Assembly (NCBI GenBank): GCA_002007745.1
Contig: CP019882.1
Span: forward strand, 2,170,001 to 2,234,000
DNA from: Mycolicibacterium litorale
Lineage (GTDB): Bacteria; Actinomycetota; Actinomycetes; Mycobacteriales; Mycobacteriaceae
DNA length: 64,000 nt
Reading direction: 5' to 3'
The notes under the pieces were generated by a model. It ran no database searches and was not told the DNA's origin. It saw nothing but the letters and a program-made list of their open reading frames with translations. Below, in pieces: positions 35,190 through 45,109 of the stretch. How positions within the stretch are numbered: the first letter of the stretch is position 1; each line of letters opens with the position of its first letter. Position numbers and translations under genes: made by a program.

Positions 35190-36207
35190 CGGGCAGCCCC
35201 TGGGTGTAGATGGCGTCCTGGAACGTCTTCAGCGGTGCCGCCGCCGGGATCTGCTTCTGCTCGGCAAGGAACTGCGAGGCGCTCTCCAGGTTGGCCGCCA
35301 CATTGCCCGGATTGCCCTGGCTGCCCAGCCATTGCGGCGACGCGACCTCCTGAGGAGTGAGGTACACACCCTGCTTGAGCTGTCCCTCGACATCGGCGGG
35401 GCTCAGCCCGATCTCGGCGGCGATCGCCTTGGCGGCGGCGGCCGGATCGTCGTGGATGACAGTCAGCGCCCGAGCCTCTTGCTTGCGCCAGACGTCGACG
35501 ACATCGGGATGGTCCTTGGCGAAGGCATTCGACACCGCCGCCAGGTCCAGAGTCGGCTTACCGTCCCTGGCCAGTTGCCGGCTGGTGATCAGGTCCTTGC
35601 CGGTCTTGCGCAATTGGTCCAGGGTGGGCAGCCAGGTGTACGCGGCGGCGATGTCACCCCGCTCCCATGCCGCCAGGATCGCCTGCGGCTGTAGATCGAT
35701 CAGCTGAACATCGTTGGGGGACAGCCCGTTCTGGGCCAGCGCGGCCAGCAGACTGTAATGCGCGGTGGAGGCGAACGGGGTGGCGACTCGCTTGCCCTTG
35801 AGGTCGGCGATCGTGTTGATCCCACTGCCGTTGCGGGCCACCAGCGCCTCGTTGTCACCGGCGACGTCCAGCACGAACGCGACGCTGTAGGGAATGTTCA
35901 GCGGCGCGGACAATCCCCGCGCGACGGGGCTGGAGCCCAGCGCACCGAAATCGAGTTCCTTGGCGATGAACGCGGTGTTGACGTCGGCGCCGGAGTCGAA
36001 CTTGATCCATTTGATGTTGTACTCCGGCAACGCATCTTCCAGCCACCGATTGTTCTTGACGATCAGGTCACCGCTGGGAAAGGTCTGGTACCCGACGCGC
36101 AGCGTGGGCTTACCCGCCTCGGATTTCGAGCGATCAACCGAGCACCCGGCCATCCCGATCACGGCGATCGCGGCGGCCGCCAGGCTGATGAGCTTCTTGT
36201 AGGTCAT
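35173..36207 (-). CDS. Taurine/sulfonate-type substrate-binding lipoprotein (TauA/SsuA-like)
   Basis: A 344-aa exported lipoprotein starting at the ATG 36207. The signal ends in lipobox GMAGC at about residue 22. The binding domain is of the NMT1/TauA type, with LRVGYQTFPSGDLIVKN near the start, LDFGALGSSPVARGL in the middle and EALVARNGSGINTIADLKGKR. These resemble TauA more than SsuA. The frame is open upstream to 36801, but that part is antisense-like and overlaps the permease. The start overlaps the permease stop by 4 bp (ATGA). Substrate by family: taurine or a related sulfonate. Confidence 0.85.
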   Translation of the reverse strand: MTYKKLISLAAAAIAVIGMAGCSVDRSKSEAGKPTLRVGYQTFPSGDLIVKNNRWLEDALPEYNIKWIKFDSGADVNTAFIAKELDFGALGSSPVARGLSAPLNIPYSVAFVLDVAGDNEALVARNGSGINTIADLKGKRVATPFASTAHYSLLAALAQNGLSPNDVQLIDLQPQAILAAWERGDIAAAYTWLPTLDQLRKTGKDLITSRQLARDGKPTLDLAAVSNAFAKDHPDVVDVWRKQEARALTVIHDDPAAAAKAIAAEIGLSPADVEGQLKQGVYLTPQEVASPQWLGSQGNPGNVAANLESASQFLAEQKQIPAAAPLKTFQDAIYTQGLPDVITQ

Positions 36208-37067
36208 ACCTTTCCTCTCCACGGAACGGCCCGACGCTCGAGCGAGCGCAGGAAGCCGTCGATCACAAGTCCCGAGAAGCCGATGGCGAAGATGCCGACC
36301 AGCACCACGGGGGTGTTGTTGTAGTTGCTGGCGTCCTTGACCAGACCGCCGATCCCGGGGATGCCGTTGAACAGTTCGGCGGCGACGACCGAGGAGTAGG
36401 CCATCCCGACCGCCAGGCGGATGCCGGTGAAGGTCTCGGGTAGTGCGGAGGGTACGACGATGTCGCGCACCACGTCTCGCCGCGTCGCCCCCAGTGCTCG
36501 GGCCGCTTCGACCAGGCTGACCGGGACCGCCACCACCGCAGCGGTGGTGGCCACCGCCGCCGGCGGTAACGCCGCCAGCGCGAGCAAGGTGATCTTCGGC
36601 GCCTCGTCGATGCCGAGCCAGATCACCAGGAGGAAGAAGTAGGCCAGCGGAGGCAGCGCTCGCAGGAAGGTCAACCAGGGCTCCAGCACGCTCCGGACCC
36701 AGGGGATCGACCCCATCACCAGGCCGAGCAGGACACCGGCCACCACACCGACCACGACACCGACGAGGACTCGCCGCAACGTCATGTACAAGTGCTCCCA
36801 CAGCAGGTAGCCGGCATACCCGCGCACCCCGTCATGGGTGGTCGAGACGTCGACGAAGGCGCGCCAGACGGTGCTGGGGAACGGCACGAAGGTCTGGTTC
36901 CAGATGCCGCTGGCCGCGGCGCCCTGCCAGAGCGCGAAGAACACCAACAGTGACACCAGGGGTAGGCCCACCCGCGAGAGCCACCGGGGCCATCGGGAGG
37001 CGGCTGCGGAATCGCCCGCGGCCGCACGGGACGCACCCGAGGGTGTGACATCGACGAACACGGACAC
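36204..37067 (-). CDS. Sulfonate/taurine-type ABC importer permease (TauC/SsuC-like)
   Basis: A 287-aa permease with six predicted membrane helices (VGLPLVSLLVFFALWQGAAAS, VGVVVGVVAGVLLGLVMG and others). The EAA loop reads EAARALGATRRDVVRDIVVPSALPETFTGIRL, the usual form in TauC/SsuC. It starts at GTG 37067. First gene of the minus-strand arm: permease, binding protein, ATPase, SfnB-like enzyme, all overlapping or nearly so. It is divergent from the GS-like gene with 167 bp between. Confidence 0.88.
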   Translation of the reverse strand: MSVFVDVTPSGASRAAAGDSAAASRWPRWLSRVGLPLVSLLVFFALWQGAAASGIWNQTFVPFPSTVWRAFVDVSTTHDGVRGYAGYLLWEHLYMTLRRVLVGVVVGVVAGVLLGLVMGSIPWVRSVLEPWLTFLRALPPLAYFFLLVIWLGIDEAPKITLLALAALPPAAVATTAAVVAVPVSLVEAARALGATRRDVVRDIVVPSALPETFTGIRLAVGMAYSSVVAAELFNGIPGIGGLVKDASNYNNTPVVLVGIFAIGFSGLVIDGFLRSLERRAVPWRGKV

Positions 37068-37114
37068 CCGAACACCTTTGCCCGCTGACAGGCGGCTGTG
37101 AATGGCTACGCTCA

Positions 37115-37134
37115 GCGCGAGTCAAACTCCGCGC
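37115..37134. promoter_or_regulatory. Inverted repeat in the divergent tauC-like/GS-like promoter
   Basis: GCGCGAGT (37115-37122), spacer CAA, then ACTCCGCGC (37126-37134). The arms match except for one extra C on the right. Its position about 50 bp upstream of the permease start makes it a candidate operator for a sulfur or substrate regulator; no regulator gene is adjacent. Confidence 0.3.
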
Positions 37135-37234
37135 GGGCACTTGTGCTCACGCCGAAGCTAACCCTTTGTCTCCCAGCACAGGGCAGGAGAGGGTGGTGGC
37201 CGCCCGTTGCGGATCATCACCAGGAGGCTCGACT

Positions 37235-38578
37235 GTGACACAGGTGCACGATCGCCACGATCGCCTGGTGGCCGACGCCGAGTCGGAACTACTTCGTCGT
37301 CTCGATGACGGCTCGCTCACCGAGATCGAGGTGGCCTGGAGCGACCCGTTCGGCCACGCCGCCGGAAAGCGCATCCCGGCAAAGCAATTCCTCGACCGAG
37401 CCCGGCACGGCTTCGCCTTCTGCGAGGCGGCGCTGGGCTGGAACACCGACGGCACCGTCATCGACGGGCTGCGTCTGACCAACTGGGACGGCGGTTATCC
37501 CGACGTCCACGCCGTCCCGGACCTGTCCACGTTCACACCGCTGCCGTGGCGAACCGGGGTGGGGCACGTGATCTCCGACATCGTTCGTCCCGACGGTGCG
37601 CCGTCACTGCTGGACCCGCGCGGGGCGCTGCGGCGGGTGATCGCGCGGCTGGCGGCGCTCGGGTTCACCGCCAAGGTGGGTGTCGAGTTCGAGTTCTATC
37701 TGCTCAATCCCGACGGCTCACCGATCCAGAACGACATCCACGCCTACTCGCTGGAGAACGCCAACACCCTGGACCCGGTGCTCTCCGATCTCTACGACGT
37801 GCTCGGCGCGTTCACCCGCCTGGAAGGAATCCACACCGAGTACGGCCCCGGTCAGGTGGAGACCAACCTGGTCTACACCGAGGCATTGCAGGCCGCTGAC
37901 GATGGTGCGCGACTGAAATACGCCGCCAAAGAGGTCGCCCGCAAACACGGCAAGGTAGCCAGCTTCATGCCCAAACCATTCTCCGAGCATTCGGGAAGTT
38001 CGGCGCATCTTCATATTTCGCTCTGGCGGGACGGTGAACCCGCCTTCGCATCGATCGACGGACAGGAGAACGAACTGACCCTGCTCGCAATCGCCGGCCT
38101 GCTCGAACACCTGCCGTCGATCACCCTGTTCGGGGCACACTCGGTCAACGCCTACCGGCGCTACACGCCCGATTCGTTCGCACCCGACACGGTCAACTGG
38201 AGCCGGGACAACCGCAGCGCAGCCGTGCGGTCGCTGGTGGAGGATCCGCCCAGCGCCACCCGCATCGAATTGCGTTCGGGCGCTTCAGATGCCAACCCTT
38301 ACTGGCTGATCGCCTCGGCGTTGGCGGCGGTCGTGGCCGGGCTGGAAGCCGGGCGTCCGCCCGTCGTCGCCGGGTCGGGAAACCTGTACGGCAAGGGTTC
38401 TCCGCTGCCCCAATCGCTGGGCACCGCCCTGGAACTGACCGCCCAGGACGACACGATCCTGGAGATCCTGGGCCCGGACGCGGTACTGGACTTCATCTCG
38501 ATCGCTCGCAGCGAATGGCAGGCCTACACCCGCCATGTCAGCGACTGGGAACGTCAACGCTACCTCACCACGTCATGA
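37235..38578 (+). CDS. Glutamine-synthetase-like gamma-glutamyl-amine ligase
   Basis: A 447-aa GS-fold enzyme that would use ATP to join glutamate to an amine. Metal and substrate residues are visible in VGVEFEFYLL, EYGPGQVETNL, HLHISLW and TRIELRSGASDANPYW. The adenylylation Tyr loop of true GS is absent, and length and sequence place it with GlnA3/GlnA4/PuuA/IpuC-like enzymes that act on amines other than ammonia. I chose the GTG at 37235 because AGGAGG lies 7 bases upstream (37222-37227). It is followed with an ATGA overlap by the second SfnB-like gene, and divergent from a sulfonate-type importer. This suggests glutamylation of an imported amino-sulfonate; the substrate is inferred. Confidence 0.8.
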   Translation: MTQVHDRHDRLVADAESELLRRLDDGSLTEIEVAWSDPFGHAAGKRIPAKQFLDRARHGFAFCEAALGWNTDGTVIDGLRLTNWDGGYPDVHAVPDLSTFTPLPWRTGVGHVISDIVRPDGAPSLLDPRGALRRVIARLAALGFTAKVGVEFEFYLLNPDGSPIQNDIHAYSLENANTLDPVLSDLYDVLGAFTRLEGIHTEYGPGQVETNLVYTEALQAADDGARLKYAAKEVARKHGKVASFMPKPFSEHSGSSAHLHISLWRDGEPAFASIDGQENELTLLAIAGLLEHLPSITLFGAHSVNAYRRYTPDSFAPDTVNWSRDNRSAAVRSLVEDPPSATRIELRSGASDANPYWLIASALAAVVAGLEAGRPPVVAGSGNLYGKGSPLPQSLGTALELTAQDDTILEILGPDAVLDFISIARSEWQAYTRHVSDWERQRYLTTS

Positions 38579-39833
38579 GCAGACCCCGATTCGCCGAGCG
38601 GTCCCAAGCCGCCCGTCCGGTAGCGCCGCGGCCACCGTTCACCAGTGCGCCGCTGGACGGGTCGCCGTCGCAACGCCTCGACCGCCTTGACGCGGTGGTC
38701 GACGACCTGCGCCACACCGATCCCGCTGCCGAACGGGACCGGGTGTTGCAGTACGACGCGGTCGAGGCGATCTGGCGCACCGGTGTCCTGACGCTGCGTG
38801 TGCCGGCCCGCTACGGCGGCCCGGGCGGCTCAGTGCGTGATGTGCTGACCGCGGTGATCCGCATCGCCCGGGGAGTTCCAATGTGGCGCAGTCACTTCGG
38901 CCACACTTCGGGTTCGCCGAGCGGCTGTTGAGCAACCGGGCCACCGAGGCCGAACGCGAAGAGTGGTTTCCCCGAGTCAATGCCGGGGTGATCGTCGGCA
39001 ATGCGATCACCGACGCCAAGGGCAGGGCACCGTCCGGTGCTGACACCACACTGCTGGCGGACGGCACAGGTGTGCTTCGGCTCAACGGTTACAAGTTCTA
39101 TTCCACCGGAACGCTCTTCGCCGATCTGATCGCGGTCTCGGCCAGCGACGCCGACGGGCGCGATCTGCAGGCGATCGTGCCGGCCGCCCGCGACGGGGTC
39201 GAACTCTTCGACGACTGGGAGGGTTTCGGCCAACGCACCACCGCCAGCGGCGGCACTCGGTTCACCGATGTGGAGGTGCTCCCGCACGAAGTCACCACGG
39301 TGTCCGACGGCAATCACCTCGGTCACAGCACGGCCTTTCTGCAGCTGTACCTGGCCGCAGTGGCGGCCGGTATCGCCGCTGCGGCCCGTGACGACGCGAT
39401 CTGGTACGTGCGCACCAAGGCCCGGCCGGCTGCCCACTCGCTGGCCGACACCGCGGCCACCGATCCGTTCACCCTGCAGGCGGTGGGGGAGATCGCCGCC
39501 CACGCCTCGGCGGCTGAGGCGCTGGTACTCAACGCCGCCGTGGCGCTCGACAACCTGGTGGACTCGGGGCGCGTCGATGATGCCGACGAGCTCGCCAGGG
39601 TGGCCGTCGTCGTCGCCGAGGCGCAACTGATCGCCGAGCGGCTGACCCTTGCCGCGGCCGAGCGGCTGTTCGACACCGGTGGCGCCTCGGCGACGGCCCG
39701 GGCGCTCAACCTCGACCGGCACTGGCGCAATGTGCGCACGGTCGCGACCCATAACCCGCTGGCCTACAAGGCGCACGCGGCAGGCAATTACGCGGTCAAC
39801 GGGGTGACGCCACCGGCGAACGGCTACTTCTGA
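38575..39833 (+). pseudogene. Second SfnB/DszC-like monooxygenase, one frameshift
   Basis: Acyl-CoA-dehydrogenase-fold flavoprotein of the same branch as the gene at 33138 (KFYSTGTLFADLIAV, DDWEGFGQRTTASGG, HWRNVRTVATHNPLAYK). The frame is interrupted at CC 38878-38879: one extra C turns GVPMWRS into GVPNVAQSLRPHFGFAERL and gives a continuous protein of about 419 aa. The ATG overlaps the GS-like stop (ATGA), so the two are coupled. The break is probably a sequencing error. It presumably needs a flavin reductase encoded elsewhere. Confidence 0.78.
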
Positions 39834-40220
39834 TCACAGACCGCCCAGGTCGTCGGGGACGTCGACGGCGTACATCCGCAAGGTCTCCAGCGGGACGTAC
39901 TGCAGGGTGCGTTCATGGGTGCAGGCCAGCACCACCGGTGCGGCGTGGCCGTCGCCGTGGGCGCGCAGCCAGTTCAGTGCGGTGACACACCAGCGGTCGC
40001 CGGGCACCAGCCCGGGAAAGCGGTACTGCGGCATCGGGGTGGACAGGTCGTTGCCGATCGAACGCTGGTGCTCCAGAAAGTCGGCTGTCACCACGGCGCA
40101 GATGGTGTGGCGACCGGCGTCCTCCGGTCCGGTTGAGCAGCATCCGTCGCGGTAGAAACCGGTGAGGGGATCGGTTCCGCAGGGTTCCAGCGGACCACCC
40201 AGCACATTGCGATCAGCCAT
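39834..40220 (-). CDS. DUF2237 family protein
   Basis: A 128-aa soluble protein of the DUF2237 family, recognisable by VLGGPLEPCGTDPLTGFYRDGCC and ICAVVTADFLEHQRSIGNDLSTP. The four conserved Cys (three in the N-terminal block, others in WCVTALNW and VLACTHERT) suggest metal or redox chemistry, but the function of the family is not established. The ATG at 40220 is preferred over an upstream in-frame start at 40265. It is convergent with the SfnB-like gene, with no gap. Confidence 0.8.
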   Translation of the reverse strand: MADRNVLGGPLEPCGTDPLTGFYRDGCCSTGPEDAGRHTICAVVTADFLEHQRSIGNDLSTPMPQYRFPGLVPGDRWCVTALNWLRAHGDGHAAPVVLACTHERTLQYVPLETLRMYAVDVPDDLGGL

Positions 40221-40309
40221 GTGAGTCAGTATCCAGGGCCGGGTGCGGGAAGCGAAGTCGGTCACCGGCCGTTGTCATCAGCAATGGACACGCAGACAGG
40301 GCGGCGCTG

Positions 40310-43023
40310 GTGGCGCGGTACGTGCTGAGAGGCCGTGACGACGAGTCGGCCGCCGTGGCGAAGGTGCTGCGGAGTGCGGCTGAGGCCGGGCGGGGCTGCG
40401 TGGTCTGCCTACGCGGTGAACCGGGCATCGGCAAGTCCGCGCTGCTGAGGTCCGTCACGGCGCAGGCGGCGGCGGACGGTTATGCGGTGGGTTCGGGCAA
40501 GGCCGAGGAACTCCACCGGATCGCCGCGGGCGCCCCGCTGTTGATTGCCTTGCGCTCGGGCCCCCTGCCGTTGTTGGACGCCGAGGCCTTCGCGGGCTTG
40601 GCGCCGCTGCACCACCAGCCGCTGTGGCTCATCGATCGGATCGCCTCGCTGCTCGAGGAACTAGCCCGCCGGACGCCGGTGCTGATCGCGATCGACGACG
40701 TCCAGTGGGCCGATCCGGTGACGCGGTTCGCGCTGGACACGCTGCCGACACGGTTGTCGAGTTGCCCGATCGTGTGGCTGGTCGCGACGCGGGACCTGAC
40801 CCCGAGCCGCTGGGTCCCGTCGACGACGTGCAGCGCCACCGGCTGCTGCTGACCCCGCTGGGGGCTGCGGACCTGGATGCGCTGGCCCGGGACTACCTCG
40901 GCGGCCCGGCCGAGGGACTGACCCGTCGTCGCCTGCACGCCCTGGGCGGCAATCCGTTTCTCGCCGTGCAGCTGCTCGAAGGGGTGAGCGCCGCGCGCAA
41001 CGCCGGGGACCCGACCGATGACATCCCGGCCACCTTCGCCGCGGCCATCGCCGGCCGGCTCGGCTCCCTGAGCCGCGGGGCGGGGGAACTCGTCGAATTG
41101 GCGGCGGTGTGGGGACGGCCCCTGGAGGTCTGCGATGCCGCCGAGATCCTCGCCGGCGCCACCGTCGCCACGATCATGGCGTGGATCCGGGAAGCCCACA
41201 GTCACGGGTTGCTGGCCGGCGACCGGGACCGGGCGGTCTTCGCCCACGACCTGATCCGCGAAGCGGCCTATCACAATGTGCCCGCCGCAACCCGCCAGGC
41301 ACTGCATCGTCGGTGCGCGACGTATCTGATGGCGTCGGGGAAGGGGGCGGTTGCCGCCGCCCCGCACGCGCGCGCCGGCGCTCGGTATGGGGACGACGAG
41401 GCGCTGGCGATCCTGCGCGAGGCCGCCGCTGCGACCGCGCGCACCATGCCCGCGGTCGCGGCCGCGCTCATCGCTCAAGTCTTCGAGTTGCTCGATCCCG
41501 CCGACCGGCGTCGCGCGGAGATCGGCGAACAGTGTGCGGAGATCCTCATCCGTGCCCAGCGCGGCAGCGACGCCGTCACGGTCATCGATGCCTTACTGGA
41601 CCGGACCGCCGGCCCCGAGACGCGCGCGCGGTTGCAATGCCTTGCCGCCCAAGCATTGTGGATGATGGGACAGCTCGACGAAATCGAACGGCGGGTGAGC
41701 GAGGCGCGTTCCGGCAGGGGGGTGTCCCGGCAGATCCTGGCGCGGCTGGCCGCCGTGGAAGCCCTCGTGCTGACCCGAACCGGCAGCGCACAGGCCGCCA
41801 CCGAGGCCGCCGACGCGGCGTTGGTCCGTGGCCGTGCGCTCGCCGACGAACCGAGCCAGCTGGTGGCACTCGAGGCGCTGGCCGAGGCCGACACTTCCGA
41901 GGGCCGCTATGAATCGGCGCGCAAGCGCTACCGGACCCTGCGCGCGCTGGGCGGGACGACTCATCTGGCGGGTGAGATCGCGGCGCTGCAGCAACTCGAC
42001 CGCTTCGCCGAGGCCGGCGAGTTGCTGGCCCAGGTGCACCAGCTCAACGAGGGCCGCTCGACGCACAGCTTGCCGTCGTTGATGCTGGCCCAGGTGCTGC
42101 AGGACTTCCGGCTCGGCCGGCTGGCGGAGGCCGAGGCCGGCGCAGTGACCGTGATCCGGCTATGCGACGAGTCCGGCGCCCACGTGCCCAAGTTCGAGGC
42201 CTGGCTGACCAGCAGTTTCGTCGCCGTGATCCGCGGTGATCTAACGCTGGCACGGGCCCGGCTGCGGTCGGCCGAGCAGACCGGGCTGGTTGACGACGCA
42301 CTGCGCCGGCCCGGCACCTTGCTGATCAAGGGCAGGATCGCCGCCGCCGAAGGCAGGTTCGAGGACAGCGTGCGCATCCTCAAGCCGTTGATGGCTTCGC
42401 TGGCGGTGTCCAGGAAGTGGTGGCCGAAGAGCCCGGAGCTGTTGCGCGTACACGCCGGCATCGCGGTGGCCGCCGGCGATCACGAGTTCGCCGGCCAGAC
42501 GGTGCGGCGGGCGAAAGTGGCAGCCGAACGAAACCCCGGGGTGGCCAGCTTCGAGGGTGTGGCGCTCCAGGTGGAGGGTTTCGTCTCGGGGGACACCGCG
42601 ACCCTGCGCAGCGCGGTCAAGGTACTCCGGGAGTCGCCGCGGCCCTTCCTGCTGGCCGGTGCGCTGGCCGACTACGGCGCCGCACTGCTCGACGACGGCG
42701 ACCGGCACAGCGGGGTTGCGGCGCTGTCGGAAGCCCGGGAGTTGTTCACCGTCCTCGGCGCGAATTTCTATCTGATGCAGGTGGAACGCGACCTGGATCG
42801 GGTCACTGCGCCCGCCGCTGCCCCGCAGCGCCTGACCCGGGCTGAACAGCGCGTCGCACAGTTGGTGAGTGAGGGACACACCAACCAATCCGTCGCGTTG
42901 GCACTCGGGGTCTCGGTTCACACCGTCAATACCCATCTACGTGCGGTGTTCCGGAAAATGGGGGTCCGCTCGCGGGTCCAACTGGCCAATGCCATGAGCG
43001 TGGCGACGGCCAAGCCCCGCTGA
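40310..43023 (+). pseudogene. LuxR-family ATPase regulator (MalT/LAL-like), one frameshift
   Basis: Large transcriptional activator of about 904 aa. An N-terminal AAA/STAND ATPase domain has Walker A GEPGIGKSALLR at about residues 36-47 and Walker B VLIAIDDVQWAD at about 125. A TPR-like helical middle follows. The C-terminal LuxR HTH is RLTRAEQRVAQLVSEGHTN with VALALGVSVHTVNTHLRAVF. The frame breaks at GGG 40791-40793; one extra G joins WLVATRD to GPDPEPLGPVDDVQ and restores the protein. GTG start at 40310. The target is unknown; the GjpA-like gene immediately downstream is one candidate. The break is probably a sequencing error. Confidence 0.8.
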
Positions 43024-43101
43024 ATCCGCACCTGGTGTTGCGGTGACGTCGCCCACCGACCGGCTGAGATCTCACTCATTCGTGCGATGGCGGCAAGAAC
43101 T

Positions 43102-43113
43102 TACTCGGCAGTA
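43102..43113. promoter_or_regulatory. Possible operator upstream of the GjpA-like gene
   Basis: TACT-CGGC-AGTA is a perfect 4-bp inverted repeat in an AT-richer patch 47 bp before the ATG. Similar TTACT...AGTAA dyads occur as regulator sites in mycobacteria. Short arms make this weak. Confidence 0.25.
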
Positions 43114-43159
43114 GCTTCCGGAATTGTCAGAACAAACCTCCAACCTCCCGGGGTATCTC

Positions 43160-44314
43160 ATGCACGTTGCAGTTCGCTCCTCTGTCACAGCTGGTGTGGC
43201 GCTCGTCGGCGCCGGCATCCTCGCCGCGTCACCCATCGCAGCGCCGGTGCCCGACCTGCACCTGCCGGCCATCCACGTCGACGCGACGACCTTGATGGCC
43301 GCGGTCAGCCCGGCCGACACCTACAAGCAGGTGTTCGAAACCGCAGTGACCAACATCCAGGCACTGGTGGCCGACGCCGACCCCGGGGAGGTCATCAAGC
43401 AGGTCGTCGCCAACCAGATCAGCGCCCTGACCACCCTCGGCGCGGGGCTGAACACGGCCGGCGCGGGCGTCGTCACCGCCTTGACCAGCAGCGTCCCTCA
43501 ACTGTTGAACACCGTGTTCACCCAACTGGCCGCGGGTGACGTTCAGGGGGCCACCAACGCTCTGCTGACCGTTCCGCTGGTCGTCGCCCAACCGCTGATC
43601 AATCTGGTGCCCAGCATCGTGGCGTTCAACGTCCAGCCCATCCAGAACCTGATCAAGGTGGCCGGAGTGTTCAGCGACCCGCTGCAGGACGCGCTCTACG
43701 CGGTGGGGTTGCTCGGCCCGGTGATCAGCGGACTCGGAGCTGCCGGAGCCGCCGTTCAGGGCGTCGTCGACGCGGTGGGCACGGGTGATCCGCAGCAGAT
43801 CGCCAACGCGATCCTCACCGGCCCGGCGGTCATCGCCGACGGCCTGCTCAACGGCGGGTACGGCCCCGATCTCGGTCCTCTGGTGGGCCCCGGCCTGAAG
43901 GTGCTCGCCGGCGGGCTGTTCAGCAAGGGCGGACTCTCGCTGGACCCCAGCGGAGACATCGTTCTCAACGTCGCCGGGCCCGTTGCCACCCTGCAGCAAT
44001 TGGCCCACCAGATCGCCACCGCCATCACGCCGGCTCCGCCGGTGTCGCAGACGGTGGCCGCGCACGTCCGATCGTCTGTCGAATCGTCCCCGGCCTCCGC
44101 TGGGGCGTCGGCCGCCAGCGAGAAGGCCCCGGCCGCCGACGCTCCGGAGACCCCGGCCCACGACGCGCCGAAGACTCCGGCGGCGATTACCGCCAAGCCG
44201 ACCAAGCGGGCCGCGCACGCGGCGCCGGCCGCCAAGGACGGCGCCGCCACGGCGCCGTCGTCCGCCGGCAAGCACACCCGCCCGGCGCGGACCCGCGGAC
44301 ACAGCGCCCGATGA
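43160..44314 (+). CDS. GjpA-like exported envelope/porin-type protein
   Basis: A 384-aa protein from the ATG at 43160 (a TTG at 43124 is the alternative). It has a signal peptide (SSVTAGVALVGAGILAASPIAAP), then a helical domain of repeated Ala/Val/Leu-rich amphipathic segments (NIQALVADADPGEVIKQVVANQISAL and the like). From about residue 305 there is a long Ala/Pro/Lys/Arg tail (Lys-Pro-rich, ending TRGHSAR). The pattern fits the family annotated as GjpA-type outer membrane porin in Gordonia and mycobacteria. The basic tail could contact the cell wall or nucleic acids. Porin function is not provable from sequence. Confidence 0.65.
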   Translation: MHVAVRSSVTAGVALVGAGILAASPIAAPVPDLHLPAIHVDATTLMAAVSPADTYKQVFETAVTNIQALVADADPGEVIKQVVANQISALTTLGAGLNTAGAGVVTALTSSVPQLLNTVFTQLAAGDVQGATNALLTVPLVVAQPLINLVPSIVAFNVQPIQNLIKVAGVFSDPLQDALYAVGLLGPVISGLGAAGAAVQGVVDAVGTGDPQQIANAILTGPAVIADGLLNGGYGPDLGPLVGPGLKVLAGGLFSKGGLSLDPSGDIVLNVAGPVATLQQLAHQIATAITPAPPVSQTVAAHVRSSVESSPASAGASAASEKAPAADAPETPAHDAPKTPAAITAKPTKRAAHAAPAAKDGAATAPSSAGKHTRPARTRGHSAR

Positions 44315-44320
44315 CGCGGT

Positions 44321-44357
44321 GGTGGGCCCTCCTTCACCTCTTGGAGGAGGGCCCACC
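44321..44357. terminator. Bidirectional hairpin between convergent genes
   Basis: GGTGGGCCCTCC (44321-44332) and GGAGGGCCCACC (44346-44357) are perfect 12-bp arms with a 13-base loop, between the stops at 44314 (plus) and 44334 (minus). A strong GC hairpin in this position likely ends transcription from both sides. Confidence 0.75.
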
Positions 44358-45074
44358 ATCCCGCCGGCTGCGGGCCCGCCAGCCGCGGTACCCGCGGTGG
44401 GCGGCGAACGCTCCGATGACAGCGGTGGCGCACCACACTGCAACGGCCGCATAGGCAAGCGGCGAGGACAGGTCTGAAACCGACGCGCCCAACGCCGTGT
44501 AGACGAACGCCCGCGGTGCCGAGCCGATGAACGCCCCGGCGGCCATCTGCCACAACGGCATTCCGAAAGCGCCGAAGGCGTACGAGGCCAGGGCGTCGGA
44601 GATGCCCGGCACGAACCGCTGCCCCACGACCGCCCACAGTCCACGCCGCTGGATCTGCGCGTCGATGCGCGCCGACCAGTCCGCGCCGAGCAGCACCCGG
44701 GCGCTGTCCCGGCCGGCGCCGCGCCCCACCAGGGCCGCGATCATCGCCGTGGTGACCGTCGATCCCAGCGTCACGAACGTGCCGAGCACCGGGCCGAACA
44801 ACACCCCGCTGCCGGCCGCCAGTAGCGGTCCCGGCACGAATACCGCGGCCAGCACCGCCGAGGCGGCGAGGTAGGCCAGCGGGGCCAGTGGGCCAGTCGA
44901 CGACACCGTCGCGCGGATCTGCCCGACGTCGATCACTCGAGACACCGCAACCAGGTAGAACAGCACCAGCAGGAAGGCGACGAACGCCACCAGACGAGCG
45001 ACGTGTGGCCACCGGCGCGGCGCTGCGGGCTCAGGAGTGTCGACCATGTCGGGCATCATTGTGCTCGACGGCAT
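44334..45074 (-). CDS. TVP38/TMEM64 (VTT/DedA-superfamily) membrane protein
   Basis: A 246-aa integral membrane protein with six hydrophobic stretches. The VTT-domain core is visible as VPGPLLAAGSGVLFGPVLGTFVTLGSTV (re-entrant hairpin) and GQRFVPGISDALASYAFGAFGMPLWQMAAGAFIGSAPRAFVY. Members of this superfamily scramble or flip lipids such as undecaprenyl phosphate. The start ATG at 45074 gives a short cytosolic lead; a later ATG (45047) is possible. It is 35 bp downstream of the thioesterase gene and may be in its transcript. Confidence 0.85.
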   Translation of the reverse strand: MPSSTMMPDMVDTPEPAAPRRWPHVARLVAFVAFLLVLFYLVAVSRVIDVGQIRATVSSTGPLAPLAYLAASAVLAAVFVPGPLLAAGSGVLFGPVLGTFVTLGSTVTTAMIAALVGRGAGRDSARVLLGADWSARIDAQIQRRGLWAVVGQRFVPGISDALASYAFGAFGMPLWQMAAGAFIGSAPRAFVYTALGASVSDLSSPLAYAAVAVWCATAVIGAFAAHRGYRGWRARSRRDGGPSSKR

Positions 45075-45109
45075 GGGTGGCACCGGTGGCCGGTGACGCC
45101 GGCCTCCGG

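Noticed and set aside
36208..36801. N-terminal extension of the taurine-type binding protein
   Set aside because: The ATG at 36207 begins a proper lipoprotein signal and overlaps the permease stop; the rest is antisense-like.
37068..37234. Riboswitch in the divergent sulfur-cluster promoter
   Set aside because: The 167 bp hold one inverted repeat but no conserved aptamer motif that I can recognise.
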